A DNA stretch of 64,000 nucleotides from JANMDN01 sp031376285 (GTDB lineage: Bacteria; Actinomycetota; Thermoleophilia; Miltoncostaeales; Miltoncostaeaceae). The stretch covers positions 1 to 64,000 of the forward strand of contig JANMDN010000012.1 in the NCBI GenBank assembly GCA_031376285.1. The letters are read 5' to 3'. This document shows positions 15,132-24,032 of the stretch, piece after piece; positions within the stretch are counted from its first letter, which is position 1; each line of letters starts with the position of its first letter. Below the pieces are notes generated by a model that made no database searches, was not told the origin of the DNA, and saw nothing but the letters and a program-made list of their open reading frames with translations. Made by a program: the position numbers and the translations under genes.

Positions 15132-17666
15132 TCACACCGGAGCGCCGACCGACCGGGCCTTCGGATCTTCGTCCACGGTTGGCACGGTCAACGCCCCGAG
15201 GTCAATGGCGGCAAGATCGGTGGTGCGTGGGGCAGCGATCACAACTCGCGCGACCGTCCGCCAGCGCTCATCGCTCGGGTAGCCGGTGTGGTGGCCCGGC
15301 CCCAAGCAACGCTCCTGCAGGAACGGGAGTGTCGACCCCTCCTGTACCCGCTCGGGGGTCGGATTGAAGTCGTCGGTTCGGATCGCCCGGCCGATGAAGT
15401 CGCCCGCCCGGTAGACGTTGAGCCAACGGTCAAGTGCGGGAGATCGCTGCGGGTCAACCCAATGCGCGAACTGCCCGGGAAATCGCCGTTCGTAGGTCTG
15501 CTTGGCTGGGCAACCGTAGGTCAGGACGGTGATCTGACCGTCCGGTATCGCGTCCGGCCCTGGAGGGTTCACCTTCGGCCGCCGGTCCTGGTCTCCGAGA
15601 AGTGTGGCAAGCGTCAAGATGCTCCCTTGGCTGTGGGCCAAGATGACGATGTCCGTTGGCGCGGTGGTCGCGAGATAGTCGAGGAGCGCCCGATAGCGCC
15701 CGATCATCTGGACACGCGGCGGGACGATCGTCGGGTTCTCAACCCGGAGATAGGTGGCAATGTCGTAGACGATGTCAAGGACGCGAGCGAGCATCGTGAG
15801 GAACCCACCACCGAACTTCCCGAAGGGCCCCATGTTTCCGGCCCCGATACCCGCGACCGCGAGCACCGCGAGCACATAGGCGACGGGGAGCGCGAATCCC
15901 GAGAGATACTGATTCGCGGCGTGCCGGATCCACCTGTTGTCGACGCTCCAAACCACGATGGCCGTGCCCGTCACTGCGAGCACAATTGCCATGTACACAC
16001 CAAAGGCCCCCGGGGAACCGGCCGCACTAAGTCCACGGGTAAACGCCTCACCTTGCTTGTATGAAACGTCGGCCGCGCTCGCATATCCGTTGCGTCGCCG
16101 AAAGCTGAAGAGGTAGCGGTGAAACCAGCAGCCAAGTGCAAGCAGCGTCAAGAGCGCGAGGGCGAGCGCAAGGCCAAGTGGCTGGACCACCCCCCGGACG
16201 ATTTCATAGCCCCATGTCGAGCCCGTCGGTATGCCACTTCCCTGCGGTGGGCTACGAACCGGGTTGAAGAAGGTTGCACCCGGTAGCTGGAGGAGATCGG
16301 CGGTCTTCCCCCAGCGTTTGGTTGCCGAGTCCGGGTACAACTTCGAGAGCGCCGCGAACACCATGAATGCGGTCGACACCGCCAGGGCGTACAGCACGGG
16401 GCCGAGCATGATGCTGAGGATCACCGTCGCACTGAACCGCTGCGACTTATCGTGGTCTGAGAGCTTGCGTCGAGCGCGCCACGCGAACAGCGCGCAGATC
16501 GAGCAAAGCAGCAGCATCACGATCCAGGCGAAGCGGAAGATCCCCATCGCGATCGCCGTTTCTGCGTTGGCGGTCCGGACGGTCAGCCCCGGTGCGTTCG
16601 AGCCTGGGTAGGCGGCAAGGATCATCGCGCCCAAGGGGACCGCCGCCACACCCCAGCAGATGGCCCGACGTACCCAACGACGCGCGCGCCGGACGTCCTC
16701 CGTCGTCACGGACTCACCGGTCGTCGCAGCCCGACGGTGCTTCCTTGCCAGCCGCTGAGCCTCAAAGACTGAATAACTCGCGACGATCGCTGCCACGGCC
16801 AAGAGATAGGCAAGCTGTCGTGCAAATGCGTCTTGGGAGCCGAGACGGATCCATACGAGCGCACCGATTGCGGCGACGACGAGGGCGGCGATCGTCAGAC
16901 GAATCGGACGGGGGCTCCGAGCCGTTGGGGCGCTATAGCCCCACGGTTTTTCGATGCGGTCAAACGTCCAACCTCCTTGATAGGTGCGAACGCCCAGCCA
17001 CCACCCTCCGAGGACACCGAGCGCACCGACCACACCGAAGATGATTCGGCCGACGTAGACGCCCCCGCCAAAGAGCATCTCGAGGTTGACCGCGACGGCA
17101 AGGGCGAACATCGCGAGCACGATGGGAGTCAGCACAACAGTGAGCCAGTAGGACATCGCGTTGAGTGCCCACCTCAAGTGCCGTCGCACGCCGGGCTCGG
17201 CCGAACCCTCCGGATCCTTTAAACCGTGAAGAGCTTCAAGGCCAATCATGGAAACCTGAAGCGTGATCGCAAACAGCAGATAGAAGAGGCGCTTCGCCGG
17301 TCCCTCTGCGCGAGAGAGGTCTGCCCAATGCATCTCGTAGATATCCACATTCGCCCGTCCATCGCTGGAGAGCGAGGCAGTGGGCACCGGGAACGCGCTG
17401 CGCAGGTTTGGCGCTCCAACGCCGGTGCGAAGGGTTGGGTCACCTGGGCCGGTCACCGGCCCGGTATCAGCCTGGGCGACCAATCGAAGCTCGCCCTTGT
17501 CCAACACTGATGTCCAGTGCGCTCCAGGCTCCTCGGTCAGGGTCGCAACGACACTGTCCCGGCCGCTGCCAGGGCGGTCATCGCCGACTCCCGAGAGGAC
17601 CACCACGGCGGTCCGCGGCGCGTTCGAAACGTCGCCACCATTGGCCTGTGAAGTGGACTCGGTCAT
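15132..17666 (-). CDS. Large multi-spanning membrane protein with a split alpha/beta-hydrolase domain
   Basis: About 844 residues. The first 100 residues are soluble and begin with a hydrolase-like strand and turn (AVVVLSGVGDDRPGSG). Roughly eleven membrane helices follow across residues 118-625. The C-terminal 200 residues resume the hydrolase: DIVILAHSQGSILTLATLL gives a serine nucleophile elbow, followed by LTYGCPAKQTYERRFPG and a late GHHTGYPSD histidine region. The catalytic domain thus appears interrupted by the membrane block. A lipase or acyl-transfer role on lipid substrates is an inference. The ATG at 17666 follows AAGGCGAGG; an upstream GTG at 17792 is less likely. It stands alone. 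Confidence 0.8.
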   Translation of the reverse strand: MTESTSQANGGDVSNAPRTAVVVLSGVGDDRPGSGRDSVVATLTEEPGAHWTSVLDKGELRLVAQADTGPVTGPGDPTLRTGVGAPNLRSAFPVPTASLSSDGRANVDIYEMHWADLSRAEGPAKRLFYLLFAITLQVSMIGLEALHGLKDPEGSAEPGVRRHLRWALNAMSYWLTVVLTPIVLAMFALAVAVNLEMLFGGGVYVGRIIFGVVGALGVLGGWWLGVRTYQGGWTFDRIEKPWGYSAPTARSPRPIRLTIAALVVAAIGALVWIRLGSQDAFARQLAYLLAVAAIVASYSVFEAQRLARKHRRAATTGESVTTEDVRRARRWVRRAICWGVAAVPLGAMILAAYPGSNAPGLTVRTANAETAIAMGIFRFAWIVMLLLCSICALFAWRARRKLSDHDKSQRFSATVILSIMLGPVLYALAVSTAFMVFAALSKLYPDSATKRWGKTADLLQLPGATFFNPVRSPPQGSGIPTGSTWGYEIVRGVVQPLGLALALALLTLLALGCWFHRYLFSFRRRNGYASAADVSYKQGEAFTRGLSAAGSPGAFGVYMAIVLAVTGTAIVVWSVDNRWIRHAANQYLSGFALPVAYVLAVLAVAGIGAGNMGPFGKFGGGFLTMLARVLDIVYDIATYLRVENPTIVPPRVQMIGRYRALLDYLATTAPTDIVILAHSQGSILTLATLLGDQDRRPKVNPPGPDAIPDGQITVLTYGCPAKQTYERRFPGQFAHWVDPQRSPALDRWLNVYRAGDFIGRAIRTDDFNPTPERVQEGSTLPFLQERCLGPGHHTGYPSDERWRTVARVVIAAPRTTDLAAIDLGALTVPTVDEDPKARSVGAPV

Positions 17667-17803
17667 CGCCTCGCCTTCGAATGAACTTCTGCGGCGGTTG
17701 AACACGTTTCTCCCGGCACCCTCGCCGAACGGGCGCGGCATGTCCACCCCCAGGGCGACCGGCCACCACACCTGGCCGTGGATCTGCACCATTTGTTAGG
17801 GCG

Positions 17804-18013
17804 CTAGGAAACGTTGAGGTCGGGTTGCTTGACGATCGCGTCAGTGACCCGCGCCGAGTGAAGCACTCGATGCTTCCAGCCTCCCGTCTGCCACCATACG
17901 GTCGCGTCGTTCTCTCCGGACGTGAGGGAGAGAAGACCCCATCGCCAGACGTCCTGGGTCACTACGACAACGCTCCGGGCTTCCCTTCCACGCTGGCGCC
18001 GGTTGGAAGGCAA
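17804..18013 (-). CDS. Short unidentified protein or C-terminal fragment
   Basis: Residues 13-69 read as real protein: VVVVTQDVWRWGLLSLTSGE, DATVWWQTGGWKHRVLH and ARVTDAIVKQPDL, an alternation of strands and helices rich in Trp. The first dozen residues are arginine-rich and unlike protein, so this may be the C-terminal end of a gene truncated or frameshifted near 17975. I cannot name a family. It fills most of the gap between the membrane hydrolase and alanine dehydrogenase. Confidence 0.4.
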   Translation of the reverse strand: MPSNRRQRGREARSVVVVTQDVWRWGLLSLTSGENDATVWWQTGGWKHRVLHSARVTDAIVKQPDLNVS

Positions 18014-18150
18014 TGGACCTCGGTCTCAAGGGGATGGTCAACGCGCTTACCGACCCGTGATGGCACGCCCTGTGCCGCGCGCCGCGCGGGGGAGGGCCGG
18101 TCCGCAATAGTCTCCGGGTCACGCGCCGTCGATCGACCGGGAGGGCAACG

Positions 18151-19233
18151 ATGCGTGTCGGAGTGCCGCGCGAAGTCAAACGGGATGAGTACCGAGTGGC
18201 CCTGACGCCGGCCGGAGCGGATGTCCTCAAACGGGCAGGCCACGACGTGATCGTCGAACGTGGCGCCGGGGCGGGGGCGGGGATCGCCGACAGCGACTAC
18301 GAAGACGTCGGAGCACGCGTCGGCTCAGATGACGACGCCTGGGCCTGCGAATTGATCGTTAAGGTCAAGGAGCCGCAGCCGACAGAGTTCCCGAAGCTTC
18401 GCGCCGACCAGATCCTCTTCACCTATCTCCACCTCGCGGCCAGTGCGTCGGTCGCCGGTGCCCTCATCGCCGCGAAGACGACCGGTGTTGCATACGAGAC
18501 GGTTCAGGACGATCGGGGACGACTTCCGTTGCTGGCCCCGATGAGCGAGATCGCGGGGCGACTCGCCGCCCAGGCCGGAGCCTGGTACCTGGAGCGCCCC
18601 ATGGGCGGACGGGGTGTACTCATCGGCGGAGTCGCGGGCGTCGCGCCCGGTCGAGTGCTGGTGGTCGGTGGGGGCATCGTCGGCATCAACGCCGCCATGG
18701 TTGCGGCTGGTATGCAAGCGCACGTCGCGATCCTCGACACGAACCTCGATCGCCTTCGCGAGCTCGAACTGGCTCTGGCGGGACGCATCGAACTCATCTA
18801 TTCGACGCCGCTGAGCCTGTCGTCGCTCCTCCCCGCCGCCGACCTGGTGGTCGGCGCCGTGCTCATCCCAGGCGCCCGCGCCCCCAGCCTCATCACCCGC
18901 GAGATGCTCGGATTGATGCGGCCCGGCACCGTCCTCGTCGACGTGGCCGTCGACCAAGGAGGGTGTGCTGAAACGACACGCCCGACGACGCACTCCGAGC
19001 CGACGTACGTCGTCGACGGCGTGATCCACTACTGCGTCACGAACATGCCGGGTGCGGTGCCGGTGACCAGCACGCATGCGCTCTGCAACGCGACCCTGCC
19101 TTACGTCGTCGCGATCGCGAATGAGGGGATCGACGGGGCGTGCGCCTCGCGCTCGGAACTTGTGTCTGGCTTGAATGTCCGAAACGGGGTGATCGTCAAC
19201 CCGGCGGTCGCCGCCGCCCTTGCACGGACCTGA
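18151..19233 (+). CDS. ald: Alanine dehydrogenase
   Basis: This 360-residue NAD-dependent enzyme reversibly deaminates L-alanine to pyruvate and ammonia. It begins MRVGVPREVKRDEYRVALTP with the pyruvate-binding Arg. It continues with ELIVKVKEPQ (substrate Lys), FTYLHLAAS (catalytic His), VLVVGGGIVGINAAMVA (NAD-binding glycine motif) and VTNMPGAVPVTST (Asn loop). Length and motifs are complete. GGGAGGG lies just upstream of the ATG. In mycobacteria ald is induced by hypoxia and nutrient downshift, consistent with the surrounding dormancy-type genes, though no operator was identified here. Confidence 0.96.
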   Translation: MRVGVPREVKRDEYRVALTPAGADVLKRAGHDVIVERGAGAGAGIADSDYEDVGARVGSDDDAWACELIVKVKEPQPTEFPKLRADQILFTYLHLAASASVAGALIAAKTTGVAYETVQDDRGRLPLLAPMSEIAGRLAAQAGAWYLERPMGGRGVLIGGVAGVAPGRVLVVGGGIVGINAAMVAAGMQAHVAILDTNLDRLRELELALAGRIELIYSTPLSLSSLLPAADLVVGAVLIPGARAPSLITREMLGLMRPGTVLVDVAVDQGGCAETTRPTTHSEPTYVVDGVIHYCVTNMPGAVPVTSTHALCNATLPYVVAIANEGIDGACASRSELVSGLNVRNGVIVNPAVAAALART

Positions 19234-19391
19234 GCCGGGCAACGACCGGCATCGATACTCAGGCAGGGCGCGAACCCACACATGGTGCGTGCGTTCCCGG
19301 TGTTCCGAGGCTCCCGGTATACGCCAGACTCAGACCAGGGAGACGCGCGACCCGGCTCGCGGGAACAAGGGGACGTCAAGGAGGAGCCATC

Positions 19392-20905
19392 GTGAGAATC
19401 GGAACGCAACCGTGGGCGGGCGAGTCGCAGACGCGTCGACCCACCTGGTTCGCGACTTCACTGACCTCGACCGCGCTGACGTGGCATGGGCGGGCGGAAA
19501 GGGCGCGAACCTCGGCGAGCTGACGCAAGCGGGGTTTCCGGTCCCGCGGGGCTTCGTCGCGGGTGCGCCCGCATATGCGGCGTTCTGCGACGCGAACGGC
19601 CTTCGCGAGCGCATCGCAGAGCATCTTGCAAGCGTCGACATCGACGACCAGGCGGCGCTGACGCTGGCGGCCGCCGCGGTGCGGCGGATGGTCGAGGACG
19701 AACCGATCCCAACAGAAGTCGGCGAGGCGATCCGACGCGAGTACGCGGAGCACTGCGGCAGCGATGCCAGACGGCCGGTCGCGGTTCGTTCGTCGGCGAC
19801 CGCGGAGGACACTCTGGAGGCGTCGTTTGCCGGAATGAACGAGACCTACCTGAATGTCCGGGGCCCCGACGGGGTCGTGAACGCCGTCCGTCCGGTCTGG
19901 GCGTCACTCTTCGGGGCCCGCACCATCCACTACCGGCGAGCCCGCGGCTTCGGTCAGGCGGACATGGACATTGCGGTGGTCGTGCAGGCCCAGATCGCAT
20001 CGGATCGTGCCGGGGTGATGTTCACGATCGACCCGGCGACCGGTTCGACGGACAAGATCGTGATCGAATCGTCGCTCGGCCTCGGTGAAGCGGTCGTGAG
20101 TGGTGGAGTCTCTCCAGCTCGTCGAGGAGGGCCACGGTGCCGACGTGACCGATCGCCTGGCGACAACACTTGAGACGTTCACGGCTGGATTCGCGCCGCG
20201 TCCGGTCACATATCGCACGATCGACTTTCGGACCAACGAGTTCCATGGACTTCGGGGTGGCGACTGCTTCGAGCCGCTCGAGGCCAATCCGATGATCGGC
20301 TACCGAGGAGCGTTTCGCTACACACGAGAGCCGCAGCTACTTCGACTAGAACTCGACGCGATCGCCCGAGCCTGGGACGGCGGTCACCACAGCCTGCACG
20401 TCATGCTTCCGTTCGTGCGGACGACGCGCGAACTGGCGAACTGCGTTGGCCTGTTCGCCGAGGCCGGCTTAATGCGACGCGCCGGCTTCGAACTCTGGGT
20501 GATGGCGGAGGTGCCTTCCGTGCTCTTCAACTTGGCCGATTACGCGGCACTGGGCATCGCCGGGATCTCAATCGGCTCGAACGACCTCACGCAGCTTCTG
20601 CTTGGCGCCGACCGCGATTCGGAGATCCTCGCGGACGTGTTCGATGAGCGTGACCCCGCCGTTGGTCGCGTACCTCCGACGGCTCATCCCGAGCGCGCGC
20701 GCCCTTGGGCTGCGCACCTCGATCTGCGGCCAGGCTCCATCGGTGCACCCCGAGTACGCCGAGATCCTCGTTCGGGCCGGCATCGATGCGATCTCCGTGA
20801 ACATCGACGCCGTCGAGCGGAGCAGGCGCCAATTAGCCGCCGCCGAGCAACGAATCCTGGTCGAGGCGGCACGCGGGACCGGCCGGAATCTCGACGCCCC
20901 AAGGG
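19392..20905 (+). pseudogene. Phosphoenolpyruvate synthase, internally deleted and frameshifted
   Basis: GGAGGAG precedes a GTG at 19392, but the PPDK_N domain (AWAGGKGANLGELTQAGFPV, RPVAVRSSATAEDTLEASFA, ASDRAGVMFTIDPATGSTDK) runs in another frame from about 19425. After LGLGEAVVSGGVSP at about 20100 the frame changes. Sequence jumps to the C-terminal barrel (EANPMIGYRGAFRY, LPFVRTTRELANCVGLF, ISIGSNDLTQLLLGADRDSE). A third shift near 20655 precedes SICGQAPSVHPEYAEILVRA. The central swivelling domain with the phosphorylated His is gone. Full-length PEP synthase is near 790 residues; about 470 remain. It is inactive. Confidence 0.88.
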
Positions 20906-20911
20906 CTGAGG

Positions 20912-21030
20912 CTACTGGTAGCGAAGCGCCTCGGCGGGTCGACTCCGAGCCGCGCGGACTGCCCGGGCGCGCGTTGCTGCGACCGCGACCGCGCAGACCA
21001 CGATGAAGACGCTCCCTCGGTTGCCTGGTC
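20912..21030 (-). pseudogene. FtsX/MacB-type ABC permease, C-terminal tail
   Basis: A minus-strand frame ending in TAG at 20912 reads AVAVAATRARAVRAARSRPA then EALRYQ. The PARRAAR-x-(R/D)PAEALR(Y/E) ending is typical of the last cytoplasmic residues of MacB/FtsX-like permeases. About 30 codons remain, with no membrane helices upstream beyond a short hydrophobic run. It is wedged between the end of the PEP synthase relic and the phosphoribosyltransferase. Confidence 0.5.
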
Positions 21031-21069
21031 GATGTCGATACGGAGCGTGTCGATCAGCAACGTGACGGC

Positions 21070-21720
21070 TCAGACGGTCGGCCCGGCTACCCGACGTCGA
21101 GCTCGCTCAAGCAACTCGACGACTCGCGCGTCGTCGACCTGGTCGAATACGTCGTACCACAGCCCGACCGCGCGGAGATCTACCACCGGGAGGGGACATA
21201 CCACGATGTCGGCTTCCAACTCGAGTCGCTCGATGCGTTCCCGCGTTGCGATGGGCGCGGCCGCAACGACCCGCGCCGCACCCGCCTGCCTCGCCCAGCG
21301 GATCGCGACGATCATCGTGGCACCCGTCGCGAGCCCGTCGTCAACGAGGACGCAGAAGTTCCCTGCGAGCGGAGTCGACCAACTCCCGATGCGTTCTCCA
21401 AGCTCCTTCGCGCGAGCCTGGGCCGCGTCGACGAACTCCGCGAGGCGTTCTGGTCGGACGTGGGCGTCACGTCGCACGTAGACAACGCCCGACGCCACGG
21501 CACCAAAGGCAAACTCCGGCTCGTTTGGGTCGTGAACCTTGCGGACGGGGAGGGCCCCGAGGGGGCAGCCGAGCCGATCGGCCACCACGGATGCCACCTC
21601 GACTCCGCCCCGGGCGAGGCCGACGACCACGGGATCGTCGATCCGCATATCTGAGAGAGCGGCGGCAAGGACGCGGCCCGCGTGTTCGCGGTCGACATAG
21701 GTCGGTGAGCTAACCCTCAT
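21070..21720 (-). CDS. Phosphoribosyltransferase family protein
   Basis: 216 residues with the type I phosphoribosyltransferase fold. VVGLARGGVEVASVVADRLG is an early loop, and FCVLVDDGLATGATMIVAIR is the PRPP-binding motif. LPVRKVHDPNEPEFAFGAVA marks the subgroup seen alone or fused to erythromycin esterase, represented by Rv0571c in the mycobacterial DosR regulon. The natural base or acceptor is unknown. ATG 21720 is preferred over 21741 because the fold starts just after it; no good ribosome-binding site is visible. The gene is divergent from a small membrane protein and a Usp. Confidence 0.9.
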   Translation of the reverse strand: MRVSSPTYVDREHAGRVLAAALSDMRIDDPVVVGLARGGVEVASVVADRLGCPLGALPVRKVHDPNEPEFAFGAVASGVVYVRRDAHVRPERLAEFVDAAQARAKELGERIGSWSTPLAGNFCVLVDDGLATGATMIVAIRWARQAGAARVVAAAPIATRERIERLELEADIVVCPLPVVDLRAVGLWYDVFDQVDDARVVELLERARRRVAGPTV

Positions 21721-21757
21721 TGCGAAGGTTGTGCAGGACAAGGCTGTTGGGTCATCG

Positions 21758-21767
21758 GGGAATTCCC
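21758..21767. promoter_or_regulatory. GGGAATTCCC palindrome in a divergent promoter region
   Basis: A perfect 10-base palindrome, flanked by C/G extensions, sits between the divergent phosphoribosyltransferase and the membrane protein/Usp pair. It lies about 40 bases from the first and 80 from the second. It could be a shared operator. It does not match the published DosR box, which has a longer spacing between GGGAC and GTCCC. Confidence 0.35.
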
Positions 21768-21847
21768 GGACACCGATCGAGTCTCGTCAACGATGAATGG
21801 GCACTCGCACCCGTTTACCGTACTTCTCGTCGACCAGGAGGGGCATC

Positions 21848-22039
21848 GTGACGCTGATCTGGCTTGTCGTCTGGTTCATCGCGAACAACGTCGGCGGTCG
21901 TGAGCCGCTCCTCGTCGATCCGGTTAACGTTTGGGCCGGGACGCTCATCCTTGCGGTCGCCCTCGACCTTGGCAGTCACCACGCGTCTCCTGTCTCGGCC
22001 GCGCGCGCTCGCCGCGACGATCGCCTGTCGGGGAGCTGA
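21848..22039 (+). CDS. Small membrane protein
   Basis: A 63-residue protein starting at GTG 21848, with AGGAGG six bases upstream. Residues 2-11 (TLIWLVVWFIA) and 28-40 (VWAGTLILAVALDLG) are hydrophobic, giving two short membrane helices joined by a NNVGGREPLLVDPVN loop. No family is recognised. It ends six bases before the start of the next Usp gene, so the two are likely co-translated. The strong ribosome-binding site makes this start better than the upstream ATG at 21797. Confidence 0.6.
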   Translation: MTLIWLVVWFIANNVGGREPLLVDPVNVWAGTLILAVALDLGSHHASPVSAARARRDDRLSGS

Positions 22040-22044
22040 ATCGA

Positions 22045-22488
22045 ATGCACGAAACGCACGCTGCGCCGTACCTCAACATCGCATGTTGCATCGACGAGTC
22101 AGATGCGTCCCGTTTCGCGCTCAGCGAGGCGCGCCGGCTGCGGGCACTCGGACCTGGTGAGCTGCACGTTCTGCACGCCCCAGGCGACGTCATTGCCTAT
22201 CCGGCCCACCCGCTGACCGCCTGGCTACGGCACCCGGTCGAACTCCGGGCCGACGCAGAACGCTGGCTCGACGAGCAGATTAGCGTAGGAGAAACACCGA
22301 TCGTGCTCTCGGGACACCCTGCGACAGCGGCGTGCGAATGGGCCCGCGAGGCAGGGTGCGACCTGATCGTGGCCGCAGCCCACCGCAGTACGGCGGAACG
22401 CGCCCTCCTTGGAGGCTTTGCGACCTATCTCGCCTACCACGCTCCGTGCAAGGTCCTCCTGGTTCGTCCCCATCAGCGCGCCGTGTGA
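22045..22488 (+). CDS. Universal stress protein (UspA family)
   Basis: 147 residues, one Usp domain. It opens NIACCIDESDASRFAL and ends CDLIVAAAHRSTAERALLGG then CKVLLVRPH. As in the gene at 3.7 kb, the nucleotide loop is AAAHR instead of GSRG, and the first strand has the CC(V/I)D motif. GGGGAG lies nine bases upstream of the ATG. It follows the small membrane protein by six bases. The role is probably stress or dormancy-associated, by analogy with DosR-regulon Usp genes; ligand unknown. Confidence 0.9.
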   Translation: MHETHAAPYLNIACCIDESDASRFALSEARRLRALGPGELHVLHAPGDVIAYPAHPLTAWLRHPVELRADAERWLDEQISVGETPIVLSGHPATAACEWAREAGCDLIVAAAHRSTAERALLGGFATYLAYHAPCKVLLVRPHQRAV

Positions 22489-22578
22489 CCGCCGCGACCC
22501 CTGATTCGTCCACTCCTCCCGGAGACGGCGGCCAAGAAATTCGAGGCGAACACGTGCCCGCTTCCGCAGTTGTTGACG

Positions 22579-23120
22579 TCAACCCGCGACGGCGACCTTC
22601 GGCACGGTGCGCACGGCTTTGACCTTCCCACGCTTCTTCTTGCGCTTCGGCAGGAGGTCCTTGACCTGCGGCTGTCCGCTGACGACCACGGTCGCTCCGG
22701 TCGCTCCGGGCTGGCCGCTTGCCCCCGCGGGACCCTGCGGCCCGGTCGGACCCGTCGGACCAGTCCCCCCGAGGGTGACGCCTGGCGGACATGCGATCCG
22801 TGACCAAGTCGACACCATCACGATGGGTCTGCCCGCCTCGTCGACGATGGCGTTCCCGACGATTGGCAGCGGGCGACCCGTGGTCACGTCGATCAATGCT
22901 CCGCTCACAAGCGACGCGGAGTAGGGCCCGATCGCGTACTTGCCGTCAGTACCGGGAAGGACCTCGGCACCCGTTGCGACGTTCAAGACGATCTGACGCG
23001 AGTCAAGGACGACGCAGGTGATCTCTGTCCATCCAGGCGGTAGCGGATGCCCCCATGCGGCGTGGCACTTGGTATGGCGAGGAAGGTCGCGGCCGCGAGA
23101 GACACGAGATGGCGCTTCAT
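22579..23120 (-). pseudogene. Secreted collagen-like protein with a frameshift after the signal peptide
   Basis: From an ATG at 23120 with GGAGGAG five bases upstream, KRHLVSLAAATFLAIPSAT is a clear signal peptide. The matching mature chain (GWTEITCVVLDSRQIVLNVA, TDGKYAIGPYSASLVSGAL) lies in another frame. The shift falls between about 23050 and 23085, just after the cleavage region. The mature part ends with collagen-type Gly-X-Y triplets (GPTGPTGPQGPAG and more) and a basic KRKKKRGK tail. A one-base lesion or sequencing error separates two well-formed halves. If intact it would be a surface protein of about 180 residues. Confidence 0.72.
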
Positions 23121-23249
23121 TGGTCTCCTCCTCTGGAACGGCTCACCTCGCGCACTTCGCCGCCGCGGTTGGTACTCACTCACTGGCCGGACCGCGGCAG
23201 CGCGCGCCGCGCGCCGCATCCGGCCCTTCCCGGTCGGGCGGTCAGGGTT

Positions 23250-23933
23250 TGCTCACTTTCGTGCTTGATCTCGACCCTCCGAACGCGGTGAGGGCGTCGA
23301 TTCGGACGAGGGGAGCCTCATCGGGAAGGTCCGCGTCGTGCCGCGTCTTGTCATTGACAGCGCCGAAGAAGGGGTACATCTGACGGCGATGCGCCACCCT
23401 CTGGGCACGAGAATCTCGATTCCCCCGAACGCGGCGGTCGCCGTGATTTGCGCGCCCTCGGGCGCGGGCCTCGCGTCACGAAGGTCGAGAACAACCCCAC
23501 CGAAGACGGCGGTGAGCGACGCACCCCGGAAGTTCCGCTACGCGCTCGCAACGCTTAGGCCACCGAAGACGCCTAATGCCACCACAACCTCATCGCCGGC
23601 GCCGCGTCGCGGCGTCCCCGCGCCAGCCCAACGTGCAATGGCGACGCAACCCGCCACAACCACGGCGATCGGCCAAACGTAGCTCCACACGTCACCCTCG
23701 GCGACGTTGGTCGTGACAAGTAGGAGCACCGTGCCCGCTGCGACGAGCACGAGTGGCCCAAGAGCAGAGTGGGAACGCTCGGCCAATTGGAAGCGTCCCG
23801 CCGCGACGATCACGCTCGGCCACCACCGGTTAATGGTCGCGCCAGCGTCGAGGACGTCCGCTCGTTCCAGGAGATAGAGCGACCCAACCGCGACGACAAC
23901 AAGGCCGAGGAGCAACCTCCCGAAGTCGCGCAT
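23250..23933 (-). pseudogene. LiaF-like membrane protein with an in-frame TAG and frameshifts
   Basis: The first 131 codons give four hydrophobic segments (RLLLGLVVVAVGSLYLL onward) ending FGGLSVASA at a TAG (23538-23540). Beyond it, in the same frame, are RNFRGASLTAVFGGVVLDLR and ITATAAFGGIEILVPRGWRI. These are the beta-solenoid repeats of the LiaF/VraT C-terminal domain. Near 23383 the frame shifts to PFFGAVNDKTRHDADLPDEA, and a second shift near 23285 is needed to reach FGGVEIKHE. Intact relatives sense or damp envelope-stress signalling. Here only the membrane part could be made. Confidence 0.78.
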
Positions 23934-24032
23934 TCGAGCGGGTCCCAGATCAAGCGGCGTGCTCCGCTTCGCAGAGCGTCGAGGTCATGGCTGCGGGCTG
24001 GCTCTCATGACTTCCCTCCAGATCGTGACTGG

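Noticed and set aside
18013..18060. Plus-strand MDLGLKGMVNALTDP resembling the start of a short-chain dehydrogenase
   Set aside because: Only 15 codons before a stop, with an imperfect match to the usual MDLGLKGKVALVTG start. Too short to claim a remnant.
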